The notes beneath the pieces are model-generated. The model was not told the DNA's origin. It did no database searches and saw only the letters and a list, made by a program, of their open reading frames with translations. From NCBI RefSeq assembly GCF_000399665.1, contig NZ_KB976986.1, positions 1,398,240-1,462,239 of the forward strand: a DNA stretch of 64,000 nucleotides, in the 5' to 3' direction. Positions 30,664-39,477 of this stretch are shown here, piece by piece. Each line of letters begins with the position of its first letter. Positions within the stretch are counted from its first letter, which is position 1. This stretch comes from Acinetobacter calcoaceticus ANC 3811. Lineage in GTDB: Bacteria; Pseudomonadota; Gammaproteobacteria; Pseudomonadales; Moraxellaceae. Position numbers and translations under genes: made by a program.

Positions 30664-31350
30664 TTATTTTGCAGGAACTGGTGCAAGTACTTCGTGTTTT
30701 GATGTTGTACGCTCAGGTGCCTTATGTACCATCGTATAGGCATAGTCCACACCCATACCATAAGCACCAGAATGCTCGCGTACAATTGCCATAACTGCAT
30801 CATACGTATCACGGTGTGCCCAATCACGTTGCCATTCAAGTAATACTTGTTGCCAAGTTACCGGAACAACACCCGCTTGAATCATGCGTTGCATGGCATA
30901 GTCATGTGCCTCTTTCGATGTACCACCAGAAGCATCTGCAACCATATAAATTTCATAATCGCCTTCAAGCATGGCGCCAAAAGCAAAGGTGTTATTGCAT
31001 ACTTCAGTCCATAAACCTGAAACAATCACTTTTTTACGATTATTTTTTGCAAGCGAATCACGTACTTTTTGGTCATCCCATGAATTCATTGAAGTACGTT
31101 CTAGTAATGGAGCATCTGGAAATACATCTAAAAGTTCTGGATAGGTATGACCAGAGAAGCTTTCAGTTTCAACCGTGGTAATGGTGACAGGAATATTGAA
31201 TGTTTTAGCTGCTTTTGCTAACCCTAAAGTATTATTTTTTAATACTTGACGATCTATTGACTGTACCCCAAAAGCCATTTGCGGCTGATGATCAATAAAA
31301 ATAACCTGACAATTCGTTGGTGAAAGTTGTTCTAAAAGTGATTTATTCAT
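30664..31350 (-). CDS. Isochorismatase-family hydrolase (YcaC-like)
   Basis: A 228-residue cysteine hydrolase. IFIDHQPQMAFGV carries catalytic Asp20 and SGLWTEVCNNTFAFGAM carries catalytic Cys118, positions matching YcaC-type proteins; VADASGGTSKEAH is also family-like. Members hydrolyse N-carbamoyl or related amide bonds, but YcaC-like substrates are largely unknown. A LysR gene is divergent at 31548 with a palindrome between, and the amidohydrolase gene lies downstream on the same strand, suggesting one regulated amide-degradation locus. Confidence 0.9.
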   Translation of the reverse strand: MNKSLLEQLSPTNCQVIFIDHQPQMAFGVQSIDRQVLKNNTLGLAKAAKTFNIPVTITTVETESFSGHTYPELLDVFPDAPLLERTSMNSWDDQKVRDSLAKNNRKKVIVSGLWTEVCNNTFAFGAMLEGDYEIYMVADASGGTSKEAHDYAMQRMIQAGVVPVTWQQVLLEWQRDWAHRDTYDAVMAIVREHSGAYGMGVDYAYTMVHKAPERTTSKHEVLAPVPAK

Positions 31351-31455
31351 GGGTAAACTCCATTATTCCTTATGTGTAATGCATTTAAATTGCTTACTGG
31401 TCATTATCAAAACAGATAAAAATGTAAAAGCATAGACACTAAATCAGCACGAATC

Positions 31456-31475
31456 TGTATGTTGTACGAATACAA
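31456..31475. promoter_or_regulatory. Candidate LysR operator
   Basis: Two overlapping inverted repeats: TGTAT (31456-31460)/ATACA (31470-31474) and TTGTA (31462-31466)/TACAA (31471-31475). They lie between the divergent isochorismatase-type gene and LysR gene, about 75 bases from the LysR ATG, where LysR proteins usually bind. Confidence 0.45.
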
Positions 31476-31547
31476 TAAAATCAATGATTGCTTTTTAATT
31501 TTTATAGTTTAATCATACATATATATTTTTTTAACTTTTGCTTATCC

Positions 31548-32438
31548 ATGGATCGATTAGACTGTATTTCCACTTTTGTAAGTGTCGTAGAACATGGGAA
31601 TTTTAGTAGCGCAGCCAGAGCACTCGATATCTCTCGTGACTTGGTTGCCAAACGTGTTTGCTACCTCGAAAATGACCTAAAAACTACACTGCTAACCCGA
31701 ACCACAAGACAGATGAACCTCACCTCTTGTGGAGAAAAGTTTTATCAACATAGCAAAGTCATTTTAAGTGAGTTTGAATGGGCTGCCTATGAAATTAGCT
31801 ATAATCAGCAGTACCCAGAAGGTGAACTCAAGCTCAATACACCAATGTCTTTTAGCAATATTTTTCTTCAAAATATTATTTCAGATTTTATTGAGAAATA
31901 TCCCAGCATCAAAATTGATCTATTCATGACTGATCAACTACTAGACATGAATAATAATAAATTTGATTTAACCATTCGCGTAGATGGCTCTCCTCCAAAC
32001 TTAGCAAATAGTAAAATTTTAAATACCTATCAGCGCTATCTATATGCGACACCTGAGTATTTTAATCAGCATGGATTACCAGACTCATTAGAAGAACTTA
32101 AAGAACATAAATTTCTGATTTATTATCAGGATAGCCGCCATAAGAAATTAATTTTCCAAAAAGATCAAAAAGAAGTCTCCTTTAATTGCTTCCCTGTAAT
32201 GACCTGTAATAATGGCGAACTCTTATTAGATATGTGCCTAAAAGATCACGGCATTGTTTTTCTTCCAGAGTTTATTGCTGAGCCTTACTACAAAGAAGGT
32301 AAATTACAGAAATGTTTGGAGGACTACACCAGTCAGCCACTTCATTTATATGTGACATGGCCCAATCGTAAAATTTTATCGAAGAAAGTAAAACTATTTA
32401 TTGATTTTTTGACACATCAAATGATTGCCATGAAATAA
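31548..32438 (+). CDS. LysR-family transcriptional regulator
   Basis: From ATG 31548, 296 residues starting MDRLDCISTFVSVVEHGNFS, the usual start for CrgA/DmlR-type LysR proteins; the frame is open to 31488 but those residues are hydrophobic and atypical. Winged helix (about 15-60: SSAARALDISRDLVAKRV) and two-lobed C-terminal effector domain (about 88-290). Divergent from the YcaC-like hydrolase gene, which is its likely target together with the amidohydrolase gene. Ligand unknown. Confidence 0.9.
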   Translation: MDRLDCISTFVSVVEHGNFSSAARALDISRDLVAKRVCYLENDLKTTLLTRTTRQMNLTSCGEKFYQHSKVILSEFEWAAYEISYNQQYPEGELKLNTPMSFSNIFLQNIISDFIEKYPSIKIDLFMTDQLLDMNNNKFDLTIRVDGSPPNLANSKILNTYQRYLYATPEYFNQHGLPDSLEELKEHKFLIYYQDSRHKKLIFQKDQKEVSFNCFPVMTCNNGELLLDMCLKDHGIVFLPEFIAEPYYKEGKLQKCLEDYTSQPLHLYVTWPNRKILSKKVKLFIDFLTHQMIAMK

Positions 32439-32443
32439 GTGAT

Positions 32444-32472
32444 CTGGGCCTTTTCAATAAGAATCGGCCCAG
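32444..32472. terminator. Possible terminator after LysR gene
   Basis: CTGGGCC (32444-32450) pairs with GGCCCAG (32466-32472), 15-nt loop, followed by TACTTTTA. GC-rich stem but weak T run. Confidence 0.6.
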
Positions 32473-32529
32473 TACTTTTAGTTGTTTGAGTCGTTTTAAT
32501 CTTCTTTTTTTAAATAAATTATGCTCGGC

Positions 32530-33411
32530 TTAAACTTCAGCTAACTCTGACTGTTGTTCGTTTTTATAAAATGGCACATCACCGTTAATGGTTGCCCGGT
32601 GCATGATGCGATGGGCATCGCCATAATCAAATAATGCTTTATGTTGTGTGCAACGGTTATCCCAAATCGCGATATCACCATCTTGCCACTTCCAACGCAA
32701 ATGAAACTTTTCTTGGGTCGCATGTTCAAACAATAAATTAAGCAACTGCTCACTTTCTTGTTCAGGTAACTCATTAATACGCGTGGTAAAGCCTTCACTT
32801 ACAAACAACAGAGGCTCACCTGTAACTGGATGGGTACGCACCACTGGGTGAACCACTGGTGGGTTACGCTTAAATGTTTGCAAAAGCTTTTCACGTTCTT
32901 CTTCGTTATGGGCAAAACGTTCAAGTGGAAAAGACTTCCGAATATCGTGTGTTGCAGTTAAGCCACGTAATTTTTGCTGTAACTCAAGCGGAAGCCCTTT
33001 AAAAGCTGCTGTATTACTCGACCACAAAGTATCACCGCCCACAGGTGGAATTTTAATGGCTTGCAACACACAACCTAAAGGTGGATTTTTACTAAAAGTC
33101 ACATCTGTGTGCCAAAGTTCATTGTCACGCAAGTCTTGTTTCCAACTATCGAGCACCATCACTTCAGGTACATCTTCAATTGAAGGATAAATCGGGTGCA
33201 CATGTAAGCTACCAAAACTACGGGCCAAGTCTGCTTGTGCTTGCGGCGCTAATTGTTGCTTTCGAAAAAAAATGACCTGATGATCAAGCAAAGCCTGCTG
33301 AATTTGTTGCGTTGTCTGTTCATTTAACGCATTCAAATCAATATCGTGAATAATTGCGCCAATGTTAGGCTTGATCACTTCAATATTTAAGTTTGCTACT
33401 ACTGTATTCAT
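32530..33411 (-). CDS. tauD: Taurine dioxygenase TauD
   Basis: A 293-residue Fe(II)/2-oxoglutarate dioxygenase that cleaves taurine to sulfite and aminoacetaldehyde for sulfur. Start at ATG 33411 (AAAGAAG upstream); the longer frame from 33465 would run into tauC. Iron ligands: HTD in ELWHTDVTFSKNPP and the distal His in AHRIMHRATINGD; the 2-oxoglutarate arginine is in that last segment. Last gene of tauABCD, eight bases after tauC. A broader alkanesulfonate substrate range is possible. Confidence 0.93.
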   Translation of the reverse strand: MNTVVANLNIEVIKPNIGAIIHDIDLNALNEQTTQQIQQALLDHQVIFFRKQQLAPQAQADLARSFGSLHVHPIYPSIEDVPEVMVLDSWKQDLRDNELWHTDVTFSKNPPLGCVLQAIKIPPVGGDTLWSSNTAAFKGLPLELQQKLRGLTATHDIRKSFPLERFAHNEEEREKLLQTFKRNPPVVHPVVRTHPVTGEPLLFVSEGFTTRINELPEQESEQLLNLLFEHATQEKFHLRWKWQDGDIAIWDNRCTQHKALFDYGDAHRIMHRATINGDVPFYKNEQQSELAEV

Positions 33412-33419
33412 CTTCTTTA

Positions 33420-34289
33420 CTACAACTGCTGACCATACCAAGGAGAAAACTGTTTTTGTAACCAACGTAAAAACAGCTCAAAACTAACTGCGACAATCGC
33501 AATCACAATAATGCCCAGAATCACCGTATCGGTAATTAAGAACTGTGCTGCCGATTGCACCATAAAACCAATACCACGGTCTGCTGCAACCAATTCTGCT
33601 GCAACTAATGTTGACCAGCCCACACCTAAACCAATACGAATACCAGTAATAATATGAGGTAAAGCTGTGGGTAAAATGACATGCCAAAATACTTGTACCT
33701 GACTTGCTCCTAGCGACAGTGCAGCACGTTCACGATTAAGCTGATGGCTTAACACACCATGTGCACTACTAATAATGACAGGCGCCAAAATCGAGAAGAA
33801 AATCAAAAGTACTTTTGTGGTTTCGCCAATACCGAACCAGATCACCAGTAACGGCAAATAAGCTAACGGTGGAATTGGACGTAATAATTCAACCAAAGGA
33901 TCTAGAACAGCACGAACCCATTTGTTCAGGCCCATCCATAAACCCATTGGTACACCAATCACCACGGCAGCAATCAAGGCTAAAAACACACGAGAGATAC
34001 TAGCGGCCAAGTGTTGCCACAAAGTAGCCTTCATAAAGCCTTCTTGGCTAACCGATATAAATTTTTGCCAGACTGCCTGTGGACTCGGTAAAAACAGTTC
34101 GGGTACGACATGCAAAGCAGTAATGAGGAACCAAAGCGCAACCACACTTCCCACACTAATTATGCTAACTGCCAAAGTGCGATGCTTCTCAAAAAATGAC
34201 GATAGAAATGAAGCATTTTCTGTTTGCACATCTGGTTTAAGTTTTAACCCTGCTTTGTCATATTCATAGACGTTATCTTTAGTACTCAT
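33420..34289 (-). CDS. tauC: Taurine/sulfonate ABC transporter permease TauC
   Basis: A 289-residue inner-membrane permease with about six spans and the EAA loop (HGVLSHQLNRERAALSLGASQVQVFWHVILPTALPHIITG, around 175-215), which contacts the ATPase. Similar in pattern to TauC/SsuC. It overlaps tauB by four bases (ATGA), so the two are co-translated. Confidence 0.92.
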   Translation of the reverse strand: MSTKDNVYEYDKAGLKLKPDVQTENASFLSSFFEKHRTLAVSIISVGSVVALWFLITALHVVPELFLPSPQAVWQKFISVSQEGFMKATLWQHLAASISRVFLALIAAVVIGVPMGLWMGLNKWVRAVLDPLVELLRPIPPLAYLPLLVIWFGIGETTKVLLIFFSILAPVIISSAHGVLSHQLNRERAALSLGASQVQVFWHVILPTALPHIITGIRIGLGVGWSTLVAAELVAADRGIGFMVQSAAQFLITDTVILGIIVIAIVAVSFELFLRWLQKQFSPWYGQQL

Positions 34290-35080
34290 GTGGTTAACGC
34301 CTCCTTACCGCTTTGTTTTTGTGCCCTTAAACTTTCAAACAGCTGCTCTCTGAGCTGAATAAATTGAGGGTCCGATTTAATCGAACGAATAGACTCGCCC
34401 TGACGATATCGATTAGCAAAATCGAGATGTAGAGTTTCTACAATTTTTCCCGGATGCGCTGTCATCAGTACTAACTGATTGCTGAGCAACAATGCTTCTT
34501 CAATGTCATGTGTAATTAAAAAGAAGCTTTTATTTTGTTGAATCCATAAATCGAGCACTAACTGCTGCATGTTTTCACGCGTAAAAGCATCTAATGCCGC
34601 AAAAGGTTCATCTAATAAAATAAACGGCGCGTGGCTGATCAAAGCTCTGGCAATACCAACACGTTGTTTCATACCACCCGAAAGTTCCCAGATATTGGCT
34701 TTTTCAACGTGACTCAAACCTACAATTTTTAAAATTGCGTTCACTTGTGCTTCGATATCCAAGCGCTTTAAACCTTTTAACTGCAAAGCGAAGCCAACAT
34801 TATCTGCAACATTTAACCAAGGAAGCAGTGCATGATCCTGAAACACGACAGCGCGGGTTACATCTGGACCATTTACCACTTCATGATTTACAAGGACATC
34901 TCCTGAACTCGGCTTTTGAAACCCTGCCAAGATATTAAGCAAAGTTGTTTTGCCACAACCTGACTCGCCTAAAATCACGGTTAAAGAACCTTCTTCAATG
35001 GTTAGGTTAATGTCTTGTAAAACTGGCTTTTGCTGTTTAGGAAAAGTCAGATGAATATGTTTGGCTTCTAGTACACTCAT
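34286..35080 (-). CDS. tauB: Taurine/sulfonate ABC transporter ATP-binding protein TauB
   Basis: A 264-residue ABC ATPase that powers sulfonate import. Walker A GESGCGKT (38-45), signature LSGGMKQRVGIARAL, Walker B FILLDEPFAALD, and switch His in LITHDIEEAL are all intact. It lies between tauA (9-base gap) and tauC (4-base overlap), giving the standard tauABC order. Confidence 0.94.
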   Translation of the reverse strand: MSVLEAKHIHLTFPKQQKPVLQDINLTIEEGSLTVILGESGCGKTTLLNILAGFQKPSSGDVLVNHEVVNGPDVTRAVVFQDHALLPWLNVADNVGFALQLKGLKRLDIEAQVNAILKIVGLSHVEKANIWELSGGMKQRVGIARALISHAPFILLDEPFAALDAFTRENMQQLVLDLWIQQNKSFFLITHDIEEALLLSNQLVLMTAHPGKIVETLHLDFANRYRQGESIRSIKSDPQFIQLREQLFESLRAQKQSGKEALTT

Positions 35081-35089
35081 GACAACTCC

Positions 35090-36112
35090 TTAAGGCTGCA
35101 AAAATGAAGAATTCACGTTGCCTTTATAATCGGCTTTAAGTTGATCGACCTTGCCCTGACCTTTTAAGAACTTAGCTGTATCAAAAATATTTTGCGAAAA
35201 TTCACCATCTAACGTTTGTTTTTGCTGAGCGTGGTCTAGGTAAATGTTTCCACTTAATAAAAGCGGGATATCTTTTGGATCAGAACCTGTGAGCTGCGCA
35301 ATTTTTTGCACGTTATCGGCATCTTTAACGTAAGCGGCTGGATCTTGATTATATTTTTCAAGTTGCTCAAGCGTAGTTTTAACAAAAGCTTTTAAGAAAT
35401 CAGGATTTTTCTCTGCAAAATCTTTACGCACAACCCATAAGTCATAAGTTGGAGCGCCCCATTCACCCACTTGTTTTGAGTCGGTTAAAACCGTACCAGA
35501 TGCTTTGGCTTTACTTAAAGCAGGTTCCCACACATATGCTGCATCAATATCACCGCGTTCCCAAGCAGCTGAAATTTCAGGTGGACGCAAGTTAATAATT
35601 TTTACTTTATCTTCTGGAATGTTCCAATGTTTAAGTGCAGACAAAAGGCTGTAATGCGTGGTTGAAACAAACGGTACAGCAATGGTTTTGCCAATTAAAT
35701 CTTGAGGAGTTTTAATGCCTGATTTATTACTTACCACTAATGCTTCAGATCCACCAAGTTTTGATGTAATTAAGAATACTTCAATCGGTAAATCACGGCT
35801 TGCCGCAGCAGCAAGTGGACTTGAGCCAATATTGCCAAGTACGACATCGCCTGAAGCTAGTGCATTTACAACATCTGAACCTGCATCAAATTTTTTCCAT
35901 TGAATGTTACGTTGACTATGTTTTTCATATTCCCCATTGGCCTGCGCAACTTTGCTTGGGTCAACCCCTGTTTGATAGGCAATGATGACGGGTTTGCTGT
36001 CACCAACTGAAGCACTTGTATTATTGTCTTTTTTATTTTGCCATACGATAAATGCAACAATTGCTACAACCACAATTGCCGTGATAATCAACGGTTTGGT
36101 CTTTGTGCTCAT
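35090..36112 (-). CDS. tauA: Taurine/sulfonate-binding protein TauA
   Basis: A 340-residue periplasmic substrate-binding protein of the TauA/SsuA type: PVIIAYQTGVDPSKVAQ near the start, DVVNALASGDVVLGNIGSSPLAAA, AWERGDIDAAYVWEPALSKA. ATG 36112 is preferred over the TTG at 36130. The N-terminus has a hydrophobic span (about residues 8-24) after three lysine/threonine residues but no evident AxA cleavage site and no lipobox Cys, so the protein might stay tethered to the inner membrane. First gene of tauABCD. Confidence 0.92.
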   Translation of the reverse strand: MSTKTKPLIITAIVVVAIVAFIVWQNKKDNNTSASVGDSKPVIIAYQTGVDPSKVAQANGEYEKHSQRNIQWKKFDAGSDVVNALASGDVVLGNIGSSPLAAAASRDLPIEVFLITSKLGGSEALVVSNKSGIKTPQDLIGKTIAVPFVSTTHYSLLSALKHWNIPEDKVKIINLRPPEISAAWERGDIDAAYVWEPALSKAKASGTVLTDSKQVGEWGAPTYDLWVVRKDFAEKNPDFLKAFVKTTLEQLEKYNQDPAAYVKDADNVQKIAQLTGSDPKDIPLLLSGNIYLDHAQQKQTLDGEFSQNIFDTAKFLKGQGKVDQLKADYKGNVNSSFLQP

Positions 36113-36130
36113 AATTTCATGATCTTTCAA

Positions 36131-36570
36131 TAATATAAGCTCATGGTATGCAGCTGGCTTTATAATGAAAAATAAAAAAATATGAGTTGCTTATCTATTT
36201 TTAATAAATAACTTTTTCATATAAGTTTTTATCTTTTGGTAAAAAGCAAATATCGAGCAATCTTACAGATTAGCCATAAAATTAAAATACTTATATATCA
36301 ATAATTAAAAAGGATATTCAAAAAACACATGATGAGAAAAACCTGACACACCCACTCTAATTATTTTATCCTACTCATTTCGTCATTTTTATTTTTGCTT
36401 ATCGCATCCAGAGTTTTGCATCTAATTAATTTTCATTCTTTTATATAAAGTTCAGATTTTATTATCTTTTTATCTTAAAACTTCTGCAAATATTAAGATT
36501 TGGACAAATCTTTTTCTGGTTTATACATGACGCAAATTTAATTTTTATTTTTAAGAGGAGAAAAATTCTT
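36131..36570. other. Divergent control region between tauA and porin gene
   Basis: About 440 AT-rich bases with no credible gene. It must contain the tauABCD promoter and the porin promoter. I saw no convincing palindrome; CysB/Cbl-type sites, expected for sulfonate genes, are too degenerate to call by eye. The porin ribosome binding site AAGAGGAG is at 36553-36560. Confidence 0.6.
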
Positions 36571-37755
36571 TTGTTTAAACATTCTCAAATTTTGAAAAAA
36601 ACATTAATTACAACGTCTTTGATTGCATTTAGCCTTTCAAGTCATGCGGCCCTTACCTTTGGTAATACTGAAGAAGGTCAACTTAAAGTGAGTGGTACTG
36701 TTCGGGCTAAATATGTTTATGATTTTGACTCTGATCCCACGACCAGTAAATTTTCCTTTAATGACGCGGTATTATGGCTAGATTACAACTCCCCGAAATG
36801 GATTGGCCGCCTAGATTATCGGGTTTATGAATATTACGGGCGTTTAGGCGATGCCAATTGGCTTACCGATGCATGGTTGGGTTATAAAATTAATGACAAC
36901 AGTAAAATTATTGCTGGCTTAAACCCAGTTCCTTTTGGCTTGGGTCGCTTTTGGGGAAATACTTATTATTTAGGGATTGCCAATAGTTCAGGTTGGGAAG
37001 ATGTACATAACCTTGGGGTGAAATATGATTTCAATGATGGAATCAATGAAGCACAACTCGCATTTTATCCTACCGATGGTGGCACCTATAGAGGTAAAAG
37101 CAAAGACTCGAGTCGGTTTAGTATCAACCCTGTCAATGCGGATGACTCTGTACCACAAGGCACCAATACTAAAGAAAAGAACTCCATTGTTGTTCGCGGT
37201 GCTCATACCTTTAAAAATGTCTTAGGCCAAGAAAATTTCTCTACCCAACTGGGCGCCTCTGCATGGTACTCCACCATTAAAAATAAACGTTCAGGGCAAG
37301 ATGGCGATCGCCAAGTCTATTCAGTTTTTAGCAATACCAATTACAATCAATGGAATTTACAGCTTTTGGCTGGTTATCAAGACATTGATAATGCCGACAT
37401 CCAATATAAAGACCACCTGACTTTGGGCGGTTTTGATTATTCATTTAACTCGGCAACCAAAGGTCAGATTTACTCAGCCGAACTCAGCTATTTATTTCCT
37501 CAGCAGTTTGGCCCCATTACCTCTGTTCGTCCTTACCTAAACTATAGTTCTTATCGAAAAGAGCAAGATGGCTTTAAAGACTCCACCCGTTTTATTCCCG
37601 GCATTGCCTTTAACTATCAAAAATTGACAGTACAAGCCGAGTTACTGGTGGGTAAACACGATCCATATCTAGGAGACAGTGAAGGCCTTGCGGCTGGTGG
37701 AACCAATGATAAATGGAATAAAAAAGCGTTTGTGATTTTTGCTTATTACTTCTAA
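36571..37755 (+). CDS. Outer membrane porin-like beta-barrel protein
   Basis: A 394-residue exported protein with a clean signal peptide ending SSHA (cleavage after residue 26) and alternating amphipathic strands throughout, ending FVIFAYYF with a terminal Phe, typical of outer-membrane barrels. It begins with TTG, ten bases after AAGAGGAG; no ATG lies close enough to replace it. Its place beside tauABCD suggests uptake of sulfonates or related solutes across the outer membrane; this is inference from position. It is not an OmpA or OprD protein that I can recognise. Confidence 0.82.
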   Translation: MFKHSQILKKTLITTSLIAFSLSSHAALTFGNTEEGQLKVSGTVRAKYVYDFDSDPTTSKFSFNDAVLWLDYNSPKWIGRLDYRVYEYYGRLGDANWLTDAWLGYKINDNSKIIAGLNPVPFGLGRFWGNTYYLGIANSSGWEDVHNLGVKYDFNDGINEAQLAFYPTDGGTYRGKSKDSSRFSINPVNADDSVPQGTNTKEKNSIVVRGAHTFKNVLGQENFSTQLGASAWYSTIKNKRSGQDGDRQVYSVFSNTNYNQWNLQLLAGYQDIDNADIQYKDHLTLGGFDYSFNSATKGQIYSAELSYLFPQQFGPITSVRPYLNYSSYRKEQDGFKDSTRFIPGIAFNYQKLTVQAELLVGKHDPYLGDSEGLAAGGTNDKWNKKAFVIFAYYF

Positions 37756-37760
37756 CTCTT

Positions 37761-37795
37761 AAAACAAAGGCCAACAGATGTTGGCCTTTGTTTTT
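37761..37795. terminator. Bidirectional terminator between porin and MFS genes
   Basis: CAAAGGCCAACA (37765-37776) pairs with TGTTGGCCTTTG (37779-37790) with flanking A and T runs. The loop would be opened by a few base pairs. Strong intrinsic terminator for both convergent genes. Confidence 0.9.
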
Positions 37796-37816
37796 ATCTA
37801 GATATCTATTTTTACT

Positions 37817-39283
37817 CTAGTCGATTACTGGTGAATTATTGAGAGGAAGTTCTGTTTTATCTTCATCGATAACATCGACATCTTGGGCGGTAGGCTCAAA
37901 CTTAATCAGTAGTCCAATCACAATTAAAGGAATAAACGCAAAGATAGAAATAATCAGGTAAACATCAGTTTTATATCCCGCCATCCAGATCGGTAAAACA
38001 AACAAAGCAATTGCTTGAGCAACACCCGTTACTGCACGGTTAAAGCCAACACCAACGCCACGAATCGAAGCAGGATAAGCCATGGTTGGATAAACCATCA
38101 TTTGTGCCCCAGGCCCAAAACCTTCGGCAAAAAGCCAAAGCCCGAGCATGCCAATTGCGGTGTAGAGTAAAAAGCTATTACCGGGTTCACCAATTAATGC
38201 CAATGCAATGAGGGCTATAAACTGGAGTAAAAAGCCTGTAAGCAACACATGACGAGATTTAAATCTGCTAGCAACAAATACGCCTAACAGCCCGCCCGTA
38301 AATGCAAATAGCAAATTGAGTCCGAGTGTTGTAGTAATGGTCGTCAAAACATCTGTGTGGAAAAAGCGCGTTAAAATAGAAGGTAAAAAGAAGGCAATGG
38401 TCGTGTACTGAAATGCGACCGAAATGTGAATCACAATGGCCACAATCGTTCTTGGCAAATAGGTTTTATTAAATAAAACTGCAAAACCCTCGCGCTTTTT
38501 CTTTTCAGCAGTTCTTTCTACTTTTTCAACTGTAGCGACTGCATTAATTGCATAGGATTCTTGTAGAACTTGAGCTGCACCTTTTAAATCGCCTTGGTTT
38601 GCAAGCCAGATTGGTGATTCAGTTAAATATTTACCGCGAATAAAAATAATGAGTAACGCTGGCACTGCTCCAAAAATTAAAGATGCTCGCCATAACCAGT
38701 TGCTATGCTCAGGTGGCAAAAGAAAGTAAAGCGCCAGAACTAGACCAAAACACACCGAAGAAGCGGCATACCACATTGGGCACCATGCGGCTAAACGCGC
38801 TGCCTTATTGCTACTCCCGTTAAATTTAGAAAACTCAGATAAGTATGACATTGCCACAGGCAAATCAATACCGACACTAATTCCCATAATAAATCGGGCT
38901 AAAATCAAAACCCAAACATTTGGTGCAAAGCCTGCGACAATTGCCGCAATGACAAACAGCACCATGTCTGCCATGAAGACCCGATAACGGCCAATTTTAT
39001 CTGTCAGCCAACCACCAATCAGGTTACCAACAATGGTTCCACAAACAATTGCTGAAGCTACCACACCAGTCATTACAGGGCTTAAAGAAAACTCTGAGAT
39101 GACTTGCTCAATACCAAAGGACAGTGTTGTTAAATCATAGGCATCAATAAACACCCCAATCAGTGCTAACCAAATAACTTTATTCGATTTACCCTTCCCT
39201 GCAAATTTGGAAATTAATTGTGAAACATCATCGGGAGATTTAATTTCATAACGATGGTTATGATCGAGTTCTTGTGTGCTCAC
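37817..39283 (-). CDS. MFS transporter, sugar-porter-like
   Basis: A 488-residue inner-membrane permease with 12 spans. MFS signatures: GGWLTDKIGRYRVF (motif A, about 90-103), LILARFIMGISVGIDLPVAMSYLSEFS, and a second A-like motif GVFVASRFKSRHVLL. The long central loop and GIDLPVAMSYLSEF suggest relation to the aromatic-acid or sugar porter families. In this sulfur cluster it may import an organosulfur compound or export a desulfonated product; substrate unknown. It has its own terminator downstream. Confidence 0.87.
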   Translation of the reverse strand: MSTQELDHNHRYEIKSPDDVSQLISKFAGKGKSNKVIWLALIGVFIDAYDLTTLSFGIEQVISEFSLSPVMTGVVASAIVCGTIVGNLIGGWLTDKIGRYRVFMADMVLFVIAAIVAGFAPNVWVLILARFIMGISVGIDLPVAMSYLSEFSKFNGSSNKAARLAAWCPMWYAASSVCFGLVLALYFLLPPEHSNWLWRASLIFGAVPALLIIFIRGKYLTESPIWLANQGDLKGAAQVLQESYAINAVATVEKVERTAEKKKREGFAVLFNKTYLPRTIVAIVIHISVAFQYTTIAFFLPSILTRFFHTDVLTTITTTLGLNLLFAFTGGLLGVFVASRFKSRHVLLTGFLLQFIALIALALIGEPGNSFLLYTAIGMLGLWLFAEGFGPGAQMMVYPTMAYPASIRGVGVGFNRAVTGVAQAIALFVLPIWMAGYKTDVYLIISIFAFIPLIVIGLLIKFEPTAQDVDVIDEDKTELPLNNSPVID

Positions 39284-39477
39284 TTAATAATTCCTGAACT
39301 TTAATAACAGAAACAAAATAATAATTATTCACATAATACAAAAACAAATTAATCTGATGTTTTAATCTAAATTATAGAATTATCTTTTCATTATTTACTC
39401 AGCAGTAAAACCGATATAAAAAGACAAAATAAAAGCTGGTATTTAACCAGCTATTTATTTAACGGCTTTGCAAAATA

